From NCBI GenBank assembly GCA_039583875.1, contig CM077155.1, forward strand, positions 10,643,046-10,707,045: 64,000 nucleotides of DNA, written 5' to 3'. The first letter of the stretch is position 1; each line of letters opens with the position of its first letter. Below the pieces are notes generated by a model that saw nothing but the letters and a program-made list of their open reading frames with translations, searched no databases and had not been told where the DNA came from. The stretch comes from Platanthera guangdongensis. Taxonomy: Eukaryota > Streptophyta > Magnoliopsida > Asparagales > Orchidaceae. The position numbers and the translations under genes were made by a program. This document shows, piece by piece, positions 39,524 to 52,210 of this stretch.

Positions 39524-41443
39524 TGTTGGATCCCTAGTTGATTTGGGCTAGGTTCACTGACTTAGGATATGACCCATCATGTATAGCCAGGGTCAAGTTT
39601 GTGTCCTAGAGTTTAGGCCAAGTCCTTAGGTTCAACTTCAGATGGACCAGCTATCAATAAGACCATCAGAGACTCCAGACTTAGAAGTTTTCAAGACTAA
39701 GTAAAGTGAGTTCGACGTTCGTCGAACTCAGCTCGACGAAAGGTGTTCTGCGCTCGACGATCGTGAGACAATTCTTAGTGCTGAGCTCGACGATCCTTGT
39801 TCTCTGTTCGACGAATGTTGAGGTTCTTCATCAAGCCAAATTCAGGACAACTTCAGAATTTTTCTAAGTCCAACTTCAAGCTTTGGTTGACGAATTAGAC
39901 TCTGAGCTCGACGAACTTGGACCTCAAGTTCTCAGCTTCTCAAGTCGACGAATACAGTACTCTACTCGACGAATTCTGAACTCAGAGTATTTGTGTCGAC
40001 ACTTCGGGCATGTGTTGACACCAGACAATTTATGTCGACACCAGAAGATTTGTGTCGACACCAAGATTTCAGTCAACACTAATTTATGTCGACACCAGAA
40101 GATTTGAGTCGACACCAAGATCAATCAATCGACACCAGCTTATGTCGACACTGAATATCAGCATATGCAGAATATTTGGCTAAGTCCACAATCTATCTCA
40201 GCTCGACGAATGAAGATTGTATGTTCGACGAATGAAGATTGTCTGTTCGATGAATGAAGATTGCCTATTCGATGAATGAAGATTGTCTGGTCGACGAACT
40301 CTCTCAAGCTCAGCTTGACGAACTCAAGCTCAGCTCGACGAACTCAAACTCAGCTCGACGAATTGCGTTCTTCGTTCGACGAATCCAGACTAGGTCTTCT
40401 TCAGGTTTCCCGTCCCGTTTCTTGGCGATGATTCCGGAGTTATTAATGCCAGATCTTCTCGGAATGTTACCGTTAGAACGCGCATTGACTATGGACGATT
40501 ACATGTCGTTTTTCCACGGGATAGTTGGGGAAATCATTGATTGTCGCTTCCTTCCAAGGCCGACTGCAATTACTGCTCAACATTCGAATTTTGAATGTTC
40601 TCAGTCAGTCAAAAAGAGATAGACAAGAAAAGAAAGTATTAACACAGTCAGTCATACAGTCACACAAAAACAACAAGCAATACAGTGATACAGACAGACA
40701 ATCAGAGAGACACTCAGATTGCACAGAAGAACAACCTCTCAGAAATCAAAAGTTCTCCTGCAATCAGCCTAACCAGAGAACATATTCAAGAAGAAGAAGA
40801 AGAAGAACAACCAATCACTATCAAGAGTCTTCTTCTGACAATTCTCAGGACAACTTCAAAGGACTACAAATTTCAATCTGTCAAAGAAGCTCCTGAAGCA
40901 TCTCTGGTCCAGGCACTCTAGGTCTTTGAAGACCTATCACCCTGAAGCAGTGCTCCAGTTTTCCTGATCTTAGGGGGAGCAAGCTGCCGACATCAATCCA
41001 CAGTCTTCTCAGTTGCTTTGAGAAAGAGAAGACACCATCACTTTATTTCCAATTCCTGTACAGGGTTTTAATTCCCTTCAAAATTATTCTGGTTGCAAGT
41101 CTCCTTCTAAAAGACTTGAGGTTTTGGTTTTTGAGCACCTGAACAAAAGCTCATTGGTGTCAGGCACCTGATCAAAAACCTAAGTGGATTCCTACCAGAG
41201 TGGTAGAAGAGTGGATGTACCTAGGTTGGGGAACCACTATAAAATTTCTTGTGTCGTCTGGTTGCCCTTTTCTTTTATTTTGGCTGTGATCTCTGATTGC
41301 TTAGTTTGCTGTGCTTAGTTTATTTTATTTGCTAACTTGTTCACCTAGGGTTGCAACAAAAGTTGTAAAACGTTTGTAGAGAGCACAATACTCTATTCAC
41401 CCCCCCCCCCTCTAGAGTATTTCAGATCTAACCTGCACTTTCA
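39524..41443 (+). repeat. 3' LTR of element A
   Basis: 1920 bp, matching 16612-18523. A C-tract of ten or more near 41399-41410 is longer than the run of five in the 5' LTR. Confidence 0.93.
39708..40385. repeat. TCGTCGA and GTCGACA palindrome block in A 3' LTR
   Basis: Counterpart of 16797-17475. It includes GAGTTCGACG/CGTCGAACTC around TT (39709-39730) and about eight TGTCGACA units (39998-40157). Confidence 0.85.
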
Positions 41444-42863
41444 GGGTGTTCTATCCGCGGGAGGATTGCGGACTGGTGTGTCTGCAGTGTTCGCTGTGGC
41501 GGACTGGCCTTGGAGTTTGGTTGTGGCCCTTGCCGAGCTCTGGTGGTACAGCAGGTGCTAACTGCTGTGGAGAACTGCACGGACTGGTGTCGGAGTCCGG
41601 CAGTTGGCTGTTTGTTTGGGCAGCTGTGCGAGTGGTTTTTGGCGATCTGCTTACCTTGGTGGAATTAGCGATCTGCGTACCTTGGTGGTATTGGCGAGCT
41701 GCTCACCTTGGTGGAATTGGCCATCTGCTTTGGGTATTGGCGGACTGGGCCTTGTCCGCCAAGCTCGCACTAGGCCTTTGGTATTTTACTGGACTTGGTC
41801 ACATTCTGTGACAAGTACAGTGTGTCCACAGTATTCGCCAAGTCCGTTGTTGACCGGGCGGACTGCCCTTTGGTCGTAGACTTGTGGCGGATGGAGGCTT
41901 TGCTCTTGTGCTGTGCGGACTGCCTCTTGTTTATGCTGACTGTCACTGAAGGAGTTGTGGCTGTCCATGTGATGATGTGTGCGGACTGTGCGGACTGTAC
42001 CTTGTCCGCATAATGTGGGCGGTCTGGTTCAAGGCCGCTTGGTAGTGAACATTGGTGCCTTGCTTCTGGCGGTTTTCTTGGAATCCGGCTAAGTCTTTGC
42101 GGACTCAGCGGACGGATGTTTCGCTAGTGCGCGGGCTGGGGCAGTGATTCTATTCTCTAGGGTGGTGACCACACTCCTCACCTAGCCTATAAATAGAACC
42201 CCCCGGCACGTCTACAGTAACGGAGTGAACAGTAAATTGGGCTTGGGCAAGTGTTGCGGTCTGCGGTTTTTTGTCAGCGCTGGTTGAGTAGTGCTGACGG
42301 TTTGCTATGTGCAGGTCGCGCGGCTAGCTTCAAGGATCCAGGAGTTGGACATTGAAGTGTGCAGTCTCTGCGGTCTCAGCTGGTCGCTTTTGCAGCTTGT
42401 CAGTTTTCTGCTTCAGCTTGTTCAAATTCCAATAACCTATCCGCCGGTCTCTGGCGGGTAGGCGGTCTGTTCCTCAGTTTAGTAGGCAGCGAATAACGGT
42501 GTGTCCGCTTGACCTCGCGGTCTCGGCGGACTCTATGGGCTATTCAGCTTGTAGCAGTTGCAGCTCGGGTGGCTTGGGCGACCTTGGTGGACTAGGCGGT
42601 CTCGGCGGTCTCCAGTGCTGTCCGCCCGGCTTGTTTTGTTCTTTCTGTTTGTAGCTTGTGTACTAGCGAAATCATGTCTCGCTACGTATACCTCGCCTTG
42701 TAAAGAAGTGTGAATGAATATAAGACCTGCTTGTTCTTCCATTTGTGGTTGGTGTTAAACTTGCTCTTTGGGCTTCCGCATGATCAAAGTGTGAACTGGG
42801 AAGTTCTGAGAATATTAATTTGGCTTTAGGCTACCTTGCGGACCGCTTTGAGAAATTTCAACA
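41444..42863 (+). repeat. B LTR2, right part
   Basis: Starts GGGTGTTCTATCCGCGGG, the same words that follow the insertion point in LTR1 and LTR3, and ends AAATTTCAACA before a PBS. The first five bases are the right duplication of A. Confidence 0.93.
42188..42195 (+). promoter_or_regulatory. TATA box, B LTR2
   Basis: TATAAATA in the middle LTR, right of the A insertion, which separates it from the upstream 417 bp of U3. Confidence 0.7.
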
Positions 42864-42878
42864 TGGTATCAGAGCCAG
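42864..42878 (+). promoter_or_regulatory. Primer-binding site, B unit 2
   Basis: TGGTATCAGAGCCAG after the middle LTR, showing that this LTR is also the 5' LTR of unit 2. Confidence 0.9.
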
Positions 42879-42991
42879 GTTAAATTGCTTGAGCGGTGTT
42901 CAACCAGTGTTGTTGCTCTGTGCTTGAGTGGTGATCAACCTGTGTTGGTGCTTTGTGCTTCTGGAAGTTAGCTTAACAAACGGTTGTTGTA

Positions 42992-45900
42992 ATGGAAGTA
43001 AGCTATGCAAGAGGTCTTGGTATTGAACTCTTGACGCCGACGAACTTTAAAAAGTGGAAGTCGTGCATGAAGAGTTACCTTCTGGGTGAGGAGCTATGGG
43101 AGGTCGTTGGTGGTGACGACAGACAGGAAGTGACTGTTGCGTTTTTGTACTGCTGAACAGGTGAGGCTCTGGACAAAAACAAATGCTAAGGCGGAGTTTG
43201 TTCTCAAGAGGGCCGTGTCACCAGAACTATTTGATCACATCATTGGATGTGAGTCTGCTGGTGACATTTGGACAGCCATTGATGAGTTGTTCAATAGGAA
43301 GAATGTGGCTAGACTTCAGTTTCTGGAGAATGAGTTGGCGAGAACAACTCAAGGAGTCCTGACCATCACAAAGTTCTTTCTGAAGATGAAGAGCCTGCGT
43401 GCGGAGCTGTCAGCACTTGATCCGGATGAGCCTATCTCTGAGGCTAAGATGAAAAGGCACATAATCCGTGACTTGCGGAAGGAGTATGTTGCCTTTGTGA
43501 CATCTGTTCAAGGCTGGGATACTCAGCCATCTCTGCTGGAGCTTGAGAACCTGCTTGCTTCGCAGGAGAGTTTAACGAGGCAGATGGCTGGACTCACAGT
43601 CACTGAGGAAGGCAGTGAAGCTCTCTTCTCAGGTAAGAATAAGAAAGGATGGGAAGGGAAGAAGAAGAAGACCGCTGCTGAAAATGAGCCTTCAACTTCT
43701 CATCAGTGAGAGAGGAGCGCTGCTCCTATGAAGAATTGGAAGAAGAACCTGAAGTGCTACATGTGTCATCAGCGGGGACACTTCAAGCGTGACTGCAAGG
43801 TCAAACTACAGCCTGGGAATGCTGCAGGCAAGGAGGAAGCTTGCTCTAAGAGCGAGGAGGCTGGATGGGGTGAAGCCTTCATGACGGGCACTTGTGTTCG
43901 TGCCTTGTCCGCTGTCGACTTCAACGATGATTGGATCGTGGACTCCGGGTGTGGTCATCACCTCACCGGAGACAAGTCGAAGTTCTCTTCTCTGCAAGCC
44001 TACTCAGGTAATGAAGCTATTATAACTGCTAATAATACTGTTTATGCAGTAGAGAAAGAGGGGGATGTGTCTTTGAGTAGTGATAAGGGGCCACTCACAT
44101 TAAGGAGTGTGTATCACGTACCAGGCATAAAGAAGAACCTCTTCTCTGTGACCAATGCGGTCGACACAGGTTATCACGTTCTGTTTGGGCCAATAGAAGT
44201 GAAGTTCCTTCGCAACGTATCAACAGTTAAGGCTGATGTTGCTCATGTTGGGAGGAGAGTGAAGAACTTGTTTGTTCTTGCAACTAACTCTTATATTGAT
44301 CGGATGACAGCAAACGATAGCGCTGCAATATGGCATGAACGGCTGGGGCATGTAGGAATGGATAAGCTAAGGGCTATGGCTATCAGAAGTCTTGTAAGAG
44401 GCTTGCCTAAGCTATCTTCATGTGGCGACGATCACGTTTGCGCGGGATGTCAATACAGTTAGGCTCATCGCCTTCCATTTGATAAATCACAAACGAGGAG
44501 CAAGAAACCATTGGAGTGCATCCATGGATACTTGATGGGGCCAACCGTCACTGCAAGCCTTGGTGGGAGCAGATACATGCTTGTGCTGATTGATGACTAC
44601 TCAAGATACACTTGGGTATATTTCTTGAAGGAGAAGTCTAAAGCCTTTCGTTTGTTTGTGGAGTTCAAGGAGTTGGTGGAGGGCCGACTTGGCTTGCGGA
44701 TCAAGAATCTTAGAACAGACAACAGTGGTGAGTTTATCTCCTCCGAGTTTTCTAACTTCTGCAGGAAGCATGAGATCCAACGAGAGCTCACTTCTGCTCA
44801 CACTCCACAACAAAATGGAGTAGCGGAGCGGAAGATTCGTCATCTGACGGAGACTTGCAAATGCTGGCTTCATGCGAAAGACATTCCAAGGTCCTTCTGG
44901 GCGGAGGGTATGTCTTGTGCTTCTTACGTCATCAATCGGATGCCGCTTAGCCCGATCAACATGAAGACTCCTTTTGAGCTGTTGCTGAAGGAGAAGCCTA
45001 GTGTGGAACACCTCCGGGTGTTCGTATCAACTTGTTATGTGCATGTCCTGGATGCTTCACGGACGAAGCTAGATGCAAAGGCAAGGAAGCTTGTCTTTGT
45101 TGGCTACGATGAGCGGAAGAAGGGATGGAAATGCATGGATCCTGCAACGAAGAAGTTTGTTGTGTCAAGAGATGTAGTCTTTGACGAACTGACGTCGTAT
45201 GGAGGTGGCTTGATTGAGCTAACTGGAAGCAAGGTTGATGGAGAGCAGAAGGTGGCTGCTGAAGGTCTGGAAGAGGAGCTTGCTGTTTCACTAGCAGCTC
45301 CTGTTGCTTCAAGTTCTAGTGCTGAGGCTTCTGTCTCAGGAAGCAGGGGGAGCATTGCTCAAAGCTTGCCTGAAGGTGGTGTTGAGCCTGAAGAAGCAAC
45401 AGAGGTAGTGAGCAAGTAACAACCTCTTCGGAGATCAAAGAGGGTTGTGAAGCCACCTGCTCGATACTGTGATGGGAATGCAGTGAGCTTTATCTCCTTC
45501 TTCTTTGCAGGTCCTATAGATGAGCGAGAGCCTGTAAGCTTCAATGAGGCCACTGGAGTCAAGGAGTGGGATGATTCCATGAAGGAAGAGATTGCTGCTC
45601 TCAAGAAGAATGAAATCTGGGACCTTGTGCCCAAGGTTGATGACATTACTCCAGTGACTTGCAAGTGAGTGTATAAGTTGAAGAAGAAGGCTGATGGGAG
45701 CATTAATAGGTTCAAAGCCCGCCTGGTTGCTCGAGGATTCTCATAGCAGTATGGAGAAGACTATGAGAAGACATTTAGTCCGGTTGCAAAGATGACTTCA
45801 GTTAGAGTGGTGATCGCCTTGGATGCTTGCAAGGGATGGATGATGTAGCAGCTTGATGTAAAGAACACCTTTCTTGATGGAGAAATTAACAAGGACATCT

Positions 45901-47074
45901 TCATAGATCAGCCACTTGGATTTGTTTCTGAAGATCATCCGGACTATGTCTGCAAGCTCAGGAAGGCTCTCTATGGTTGAAGCAAGCTCCTAGAGCTTGG
46001 TATGGGAAGATAGCAGAGTATTTGCAATTCTGTGGTTATCTTGCTTCCAACTCGGATTCTAGCTTGTTTGTCAAGAAGAAGGGGGAGCTTCAAGTCTTGG
46101 TCTTGCTGTATGTGGATGACATGATTGTCACAGGGAATTCAGAGGAGGAAGTAGCAAGGCTCAGTGCTGAGCTTGCTATACGCTTCGAGATGAAACACTT
46201 GGGAGAGCTTCATCACTTTCTCGGTCTTGAAGTAGAGAGGAGGGAGTGCGGGATTCTCATTTGCCAGAAGGGATATGCAGATCGCATTGTAAGTCGATTT
46301 GGCATGGGCGAAGGGAAGAGTTGCTCTACTCCATTAGAACATGAGCTGAAGCTTCGACGAGATGAAGGAAGGATTCTTCCTTTTCCCTTGGTGTTCAGGG
46401 CACTTGTAGGGAGCTTGATCTACCTAACGATTACAAGGCCAGACATTGCTTATGCTGTTGGCCGAGTAAGTCGGTTTATGGCTGAACCAAGGAAGTCTCA
46501 TCTGGTAGAGGCAAAGAACTTCCTGAAGTATGTCAAGATAACTTCTGACATAAGACTCCTCTATCGTAGAGATACGGACTTTGCTTTGCTTGGATACACG
46601 GATGCTGACTATGGTGGTGACTCGGATGATCGGAGATCAACTTTGGGTTATGTTTTCACTTGTGGTTCAGCTTGTATTTCGTGGTGTAGCAAGATGCAGG
46701 ATTCTATGTCCGTGTCTACTACGGAAGCTGAGTATTAGGCTTCGGCCTTGGCTGCTCGGGAAGCCATCTGGTTGCGAAGGCTTGTAGAGGATGTTCATAA
46801 AGAAGTGCAAGGGCCTACTTTACTCCGGGGTGATAATGAGAGTGCTCTCAAACTGGTAAACAATCTAGTGTGTCATGCAAGGACCAAGTATATTGAGATC
46901 GAGCACCATTTCATAAGGGAGAAGGTGTTGGAGGGATCTCTTCTTGTCGGGCATGTTCGGGGTGAAGATAATCTTGCTGACATCTTCATGAAGCCGTTAT
47001 CGAAGGGGCCTTTTCAGCGGTTACGTGGCTTGCTGGGCTTGATCACCACTTCTAACTTCAAAGGGGAGTGTTGA
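42992..47074 (+). pseudogene. B unit 2 gag-pol polyprotein, broken by stops and two frameshifts
   Basis: Same polyprotein as unit 1 and very similar throughout. Zinc knuckle CYMCHQRGHFKRDC (about 43757-43798), protease WIVDSGCGHHLTGD (about 43932), integrase with GVAERKIRHL (about 44818), RT YVDDM (about 46112), RNase H (about 46600-46960). A T insertion near 43145 and a 1-nt loss near 45975 shift the frame. Stops include 43707, 44460, 45417, 45666, 45744 and 46736. The stop after G-F-S (45744-45746) is at the same codon as the stop at 14869-14871 in unit 1. The second integrase Asp (R-T-D-N) is intact here, unlike in unit 1. The final TGA (47072-47074) is supplied by LTR3. Confidence 0.9.
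47057..47068 (+). promoter_or_regulatory. Polypurine tract, B unit 2
   Basis: CTTCAAAGGGGAG before LTR3, overlapping the last pol codons. Confidence 0.8.
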
Positions 47075-48906
47075 AATTTGTGAAGTGGAAGTGGGTGATG
47101 GGCAGGCCGGGCGAACTGTGCGGCCTGAGTGGTCTGAGTCCGCAGCCTGGGCGGACTATGGGTTGCGGCCTGGGTGTTGGCTGTCTTATTAGCTTGGCTG
47201 TTGAGAGAGGACTGTGCGGCCTGAGCGGTCTGAGTCCGCGGCCTGGGCGGACTGCTGGTGCAGCCTGGTGACCTTGGTTGTCTTGGTGGCTTGGTTGTTG
47301 AAGAGCAGCCTGTGCGGCCTGAGCGGCCTGGTATGCGGCCTGAGCGGTCTGATGAGCGGCTTGGTTGGCCTATAGCCAGAGAAGTCGAGCTTCTGGCGAT
47401 GCAGACTGAGCAGACTGTGGTTTACGTGCTGTAGGCAGTGCCTTGTTCAGCGGTTTTGTGTGTTGCAAGCTTGTGTCAACCGACAGTTTGGGTGTTCTAT
47501 CCGCGGGAGGCTTGCGGACTGACGTGTCCACGGTGTTCGCTGTGGCAGACTAGCCTTGGAGTTTGGCTGTGGCCCTTGCCGAGCTCTGGTGGTACAGCAG
47601 GTGCTAACTGCTGTGGAGGACTGCGCAGACTGATGTCGGAGTCTGGCAGTTGGCTGTTTGTTTGGGCAGCTGTGTGAGTGGTTTTTGGCGATTTGCTTAC
47701 CTTGGTGGAATTAGCGATCTGTGTACCTTGGTGGTATTGGCGAGTTGCTCACCTTGGTGGAATTGGCAATCTGCTTTGGGTATTGGCGGACTGGGCCTTA
47801 TCCGTCAAGCTCGCTCTAGGCATTTGGTGTTTTACTGGACTTGGTCACATTCTGTGACAAGTCTAGTTTGTCCGCAGTATTCGCCAAGTCCGCTGTTGAC
47901 CGGGCGGATTGCCTTTGGTCATGGACTTGTGGCGGATGGAGGCTTTGCTCTTGTGCTGTGTAGACTGCCTCTTGTTTATGCGGACTGTCACTGAAGGAGT
48001 TGTGGCTGTCCATGTGATGATGTGTGCGGACTGTGCGGACTGTTCCTTGTCCGCATAGTGTGGGCGGTCTGGTTCAAGGCCGTCTGGTAGCGAACATCGG
48101 TGCCTTGCTTTTGGCGGTTTTCTTGGAATCCGGCTAAGTCTTTGCGGACTCAGCGGACAGATGTTTGATAGTGTGCGGGCTGGGGCGGTGATTCTATGCT
48201 CTAGGGTGGTGACCACACTCCTCACCTCGCCTATAAATAGAACCACCGACACGTCTACAGTAACAGAGTGAACAGTAAGTTGGGATTGGGAAAGTGTTGC
48301 GGTCTGCAGTTTTCTGTCCGCGCGGGTTGAGTAGTGCTGACGGTTTACTGTGTGCAGGTCGCGCAGCTAGCTTCAAGGAGCCAGGAGTTGGGCATTGAAG
48401 TGTGCGATCTCTGCGGTCTCAGCTGGTCGCTTTTGCGGCTTGTCAGTTTTCTCCCTCAGCTTGTTCAAGTTCCAATAACCTGTCTGCCGGTCTCTGGCGG
48501 GTAGGCGGTCTGTTCCTCAGTTCAGCATGCAGCGAATAACGGTGTGTCCGCTTGACCTCGCGGTCTCGGTGGACTCCGTGGGCTATTCAGCTTGTAGCAG
48601 TTGCAACTCGGGCAGCTTGGGCGACCTTGGCGGACTAGGCGGTCTCGGCGGTCTCCAGTACTGTCCGCCCGGCTTGTTTTGTTCTTTCTGTTTGTAGCTT
48701 GTGTACTAGCGAAATCTTGTCTCGCTATGTATACGTTACCTTGTAAATAAGTGTGAATGAATATAAGACCTGCTTGTTCTTCCATTTGTGGTTGGTGTTA
48801 AACTTGCTCCTTGGGCTTCCGCATGATCAAAGTGTGAACTGGGTAGTTCTGAGAATATTAATTTGGCTTTAGGCTACCTTGCGGACCGCTTTGAGAAATT
48901 TCAACA
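47069..48906 (+). repeat. B LTR3
   Basis: 1838 bp with the same ends as LTR1; borders the right GGACA duplication. Confidence 0.93.
48232..48239 (+). promoter_or_regulatory. TATA box, B LTR3
   Basis: TATAAATA in the last LTR; would drive readout into the C 3' region at 48907 onward if active. Confidence 0.7.
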
Positions 48907-48911
48907 GGACA
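48907..48911 (+). other. Target-site duplication GGACA (right) of tandem B
   Basis: Exact copy of 10153-10157, right after AAATTTCAACA, the end of the third B LTR. Confidence 0.9.
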
Positions 48912-49167
48912 GGTTTTAAAGAACATTAACAGTGTATACCCTTCTGAGGAATGAATTAACCATCTGGAAAGGAATTCTCAAAGGAAGAGAATATTCAAAG
49001 AAAATATGGTGAGGAAAAACAACCCAAAGAAGATACCTCCAAGATATATTACCAAGCCTTTTTTATACTTTAAAATGCAGGAGAACAGAGCTGAAAGTCT
49101 AAAGCTGGCTGCTAATGCTAATAAGGGTGCTGAATCAAGTTCATCAAAGAAGTGTAGATATGAGTGA
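48907..49167 (+). pseudogene. Element C ORF3, C-terminal part after the B insertion
   Basis: With the GGACA duplication counted once, the frame of 9721-10157 continues here as QVLKNINSVYPSEE, one stop, then a strongly basic tail (NPKKIPPRYITKPFLYFKM, SSSSKKCRYE) ending at 49165-49167. The exact continuation confirms that B is an insertion and gives the ORF3 end. The basic tail resembles in character, not in sequence, the Lys-rich ends of ORF3 in A, D and E. Confidence 0.75.
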
Positions 49168-49703
49168 TTGCAAGGCTTAGGGTTCTTTAAATTTTTTAAT
49201 CAAGGTCTTATAATGTGAATCAATGATGTAAATATATCATAATTCTATCACTGAAATTAATATGAGCTTGCCCTGGTTATATTGTTTGTGATTGATGAGT
49301 ATGTAGTTCTTATATATATATATCTTAAATCACAAGTTTTGCCTACTGTTAATTGGCTAAGGTTCTCTAAAACTGTAAATGATTATGTATCTTTTAATCA
49401 TAATAATCACCTTGATAATGATTATACAATTTTTAATCATACTTTTAATGGTTATGCATGTTCTAATTATATAGTTAGCCTTCTATCAATGGGCTAGGTT
49501 TTAAAATTGTTAATGATTGATAGTTCACTCAAATTATTGGTTAATCAATCATAGTGCAAAGCCTATCTCATATGGGGGGAGTTAGCCCTCTACATGACTG
49601 TCTAGTTATCATGATAATGTATTATTAGACCTATCATGATACTTTTTGTGTTGGTGCACCTTAGCATGGATGGGTGTTCTGCCTTCTTCAAATAGGGGGA
49701 GAT
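49168..49703 (+). other. C 3' untranslated region and polypurine tract
   Basis: AT-rich non-coding DNA ending in AAATAGGGGGAGAT (49690-49703), directly before the TG of the 3' LTR. The same tract precedes the 3' LTRs of A and E. Confidence 0.75.
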
Positions 49704-50541
49704 TGTTGGGAACAATACCCTTCAATGTTCCCTAGGATTTGAAGAGTCATCACAAATAAGGCTAAGGGTCACAATGTATTTGATGCTTGGTCTAGACTTT
49801 GTTTGCAGGACAGTCCTTGATTGGACAAGGGTACCCAAAAAGTAAGCTGGCAAGTTAGATTTTTGTCTAAGGAAAAAGCGTCGAGAACAAGAGGTTGTCT
49901 CAACACAACCGCTGAGACAAGTGTTTGTCTCAGTTAAGAAGAAGAAAGCGTTTAGACAACTGTGAAGAAGAACCACTGAGACAAGAAAGCGCTGAGAAAG
50001 CTAAGCAGAAGAACCGCTGAGACAAAGTCAGCAGACTCACTCAATGCTTCTAATGAAGGGCCAAGTCTACGTGCGCTGAGTGATTCAATATCACTCAACG
50101 CTTGATTATTTCTGGAATTTTTCTAAGTCTAGAAAGGTGTGACGTCAGCTGATGTCACCAAAAGTCAACAAGTCAAAGCATTTCAAAGCCGTTACGGGAA
50201 AGCCACAGTAGTGTCGGAAGCCACTATTTGTCCTCTTTTGAGGGAGGTGGCGCTTGTCCTCCATGACTGGGCCCATAGTACTATTAAGAGACGTTGAATC
50301 TCAAGGTCATATAAAAGGAAATGTTTAACTTGAAAACATTAACTTTTCTAGGGTTGCAAAAAGAGGCGGCTGGACATCATCATCTTCTTCGACGAGCTTG
50401 AAAGAGCAGTCTAATAGAGAAAGCCAGAGGGCAGATAAAGATAGTTGAAGCTTCTTCCACTTCAGCAGGATAGTTCTGGACAGAACAAGATAGTTGATTC
50501 TTCTGATTCAGCAAGAGTGAAGATAACTGTTGAAGAGGACT
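49704..50541 (+). repeat. 3' LTR of element C, left part
   Basis: Begins TGTTGGGAACAAT and aligns with 2880-3743 up to GAAGAGGACT. D is then inserted; the LTR resumes at 62677. Confidence 0.9.
50537..50541 (+). other. Target-site duplication GGACT (left) of element D
   Basis: Exact match to 62677-62681; the intact C 5' LTR has a single GGACT at this point (about 3756). Confidence 0.92.
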
Positions 50542-52192
50542 TGAAAGATAGGGGTTAGATCTGATTTACTCTAGAGGGGTGAGGTGAATAGAGTAATAAA
50601 ACTTTTTGGTTGTTTTTAGTATTATCAGAGTAAAGAATAAGTGATACTAATATTAACAGAAAGGAAAAAATAGTCTAAGTTAATCTACTCTAACACAGCA
50701 CAACAATATATCACAGCACAAAGAAAAGAGGCAACCAGACGACACAAGAATTTTATAGTGGTTCCCCAACCTGGGTACATCCACTCTTCTACCACCCTGG
50801 TAGAAATCCACTAGTAATTTTTTGATCAAGTGACTGCCACCAACAGGTTTTTGCTCAGGTGCCCTGTCACCACAAGATCTATTTCAATGGAGATCTCACA
50901 ACTTTTTGAGCTTTTGATCAATTGCCCAAAAACCAAATAAACTTTTGAAGGGAGTTAATAAACCCTTTATACAGGAGGGGGGAGAGAGATTTGATGGTGT
51001 CTTCTCTTTCTCAAACAACTGAGAAAACTTAGTGGATTGCTGTTGTCAAGGCTTCTTCAGAAATCACTTGAAGCCTTGCTCAGGGTGTAGGTCTTCTTCC
51101 TTGACTTAAGATGATCCAGGAACTTCTGACTGATCCAGAGATTGTTGTCCTTGAAAGCTCCTGGAGTTGAAGTTGAAGAAGACTCTTGATAGTGATTGTT
51201 CTTCTTCTTCTTCAGTAAGATCAAGGAGAAAACAAAGTGTTTTCTGCACAGAGAATGTCTGAGAGATTTTCTGTATATGTTCTCTGGTTCTGTATCACTG
51301 TACTTATATTACTTCCGACTGAAAAGAGAAAAATCTCTTTTATATTCTCTGTCAAATTCTCCTTTGAATTTTGAATTGTCTGCATTGATTTCTGACTGCC
51401 TGGAGAATGAAAATCGGCTGGAGAATATTTGCTTTAATGAGTTTCCCCAACTATCCTAATTAATTAAGCAAGTAATTAACCTGATGAAGACCATAATTAA
51501 TGCTGCCAATAACGTCTATATTCAGAGAATATGTGCATTAATTACTCAGGAAATTATTGCTAAATAATATATGGAATATGGATAGAAAATGAGGAAAATT
51601 CTAAGTTTGGAACTGCCACAGAAATCATCGACCGTGAAACAGATTTCGTCGACCTGAGATCCACGTTCGTCGAGTTGAGAAATTCTGTTCGTTGACCTGA
51701 GAAAACTTATTCGTTGACCTGAGATTCAAGTTTGTCGACCTGAGCACAACGAACTGCATTCTGTGAATAACTTGCCACTTATGCGCTCCAAGTTCGTCGA
51801 GCTGATAATCTATCTTCATCGAGCTGATAATCTGTCTTTGTCGAGCTGAGTTCAGCGAAAGTAATCTGGAAAGAATGTGTTGAAGTTGAAATCCAGACTT
51901 TGTCGACCTGAGCTCGAATATTGTCGAGCTCAACTCAGAGAATTAACTCTGAGTTCGTCGATCAGCGATCGACGATCATTGAGCTGAGTTCGACGAACGT
52001 CGAACTTATATACTGAACTTGATTTGTTCTAAGTCTTGAGTCATCTGAGGTCTTGTGCTGGCTGGTCCATGTATGGTTAAACCTAAAGACTTAGCCTAGA
52101 CTCTAGGACACAAAGATATGACCCAGGCTATACATTATGGGTCAGACATCTTAATTAGTGAACCTAGCCCAAATCCAACTAGGGATCCAACA
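50542..52192 (-). repeat. 3' LTR of element D
   Basis: 1651 bp. On the plus strand it begins TGAAAGATAGGGG and ends GGGATCCAACA. Palindromes lie at about 51626-52005. A TATA box TATAAAAGAG lies on the minus strand at 51344-51335. Confidence 0.93.
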
Positions 52193-52210
52193 GTCTCCCC
52201 ATATTTGGGT
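52193..52210 (-). promoter_or_regulatory. Polypurine tract of element D
   Basis: CACCCAAATATGGGGAGAC on the minus strand before the 3' LTR; one T replaces a G relative to A and E. Confidence 0.8.

Larger units (their letters stand above)
16612..41443 (+). mobile_element. Element A: full-length Sirevirus-like element, interrupted by E
   Basis: LTRs 16612-18523 and 39524-41443 share TGTTGGATCCCTAG...CTGCACTTTCA. Between them lie PBS, gag, pol, spacer, ORF3 and the PPT AAATAGGGAGAGAT. Without E the element is about 12.7 kb. In the first 190 bp the LTRs differ at about seven places by eye. It sits in the middle LTR of tandem B and is interrupted in ORF3 by E. Confidence 0.93.
10158..48906 (+). 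mobile_element. Tandem copia array B: LTR-internal-LTR-internal-LTR, interrupted by A
   Basis: LTR1 10158-11989, internal 1 11990-16194, LTR2 16195-16611 plus 41449-42863, internal 2 42864-47068, LTR3 47069-48906. Every LTR begins TGTTGAAATTT and ends AAATTTCAACA, an 11-bp inverted terminal repeat. The outer ends share one TSD and the middle LTR is shared by both units, as expected from unequal recombination between sister copies or LTRs after insertion. The family differs from the Sirevirus-like elements: gag and pol form one frame, there is no ORF3, and the LTR is rich in GCGGACT. Confidence 0.92.

Noticed and set aside
49168..49703. Possible small host gene in the AT-rich stretch (71-codon frame at 49282)
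   Set aside because: No domain, AT-rich composition, and position between C ORF3 and the purine tract make it 3' untranslated sequence of C.
51196..51459. 87-codon frame, also at 61699-62073
   Set aside because: Reverse strand of D LTR U5/R region, present only as LTR sequence.
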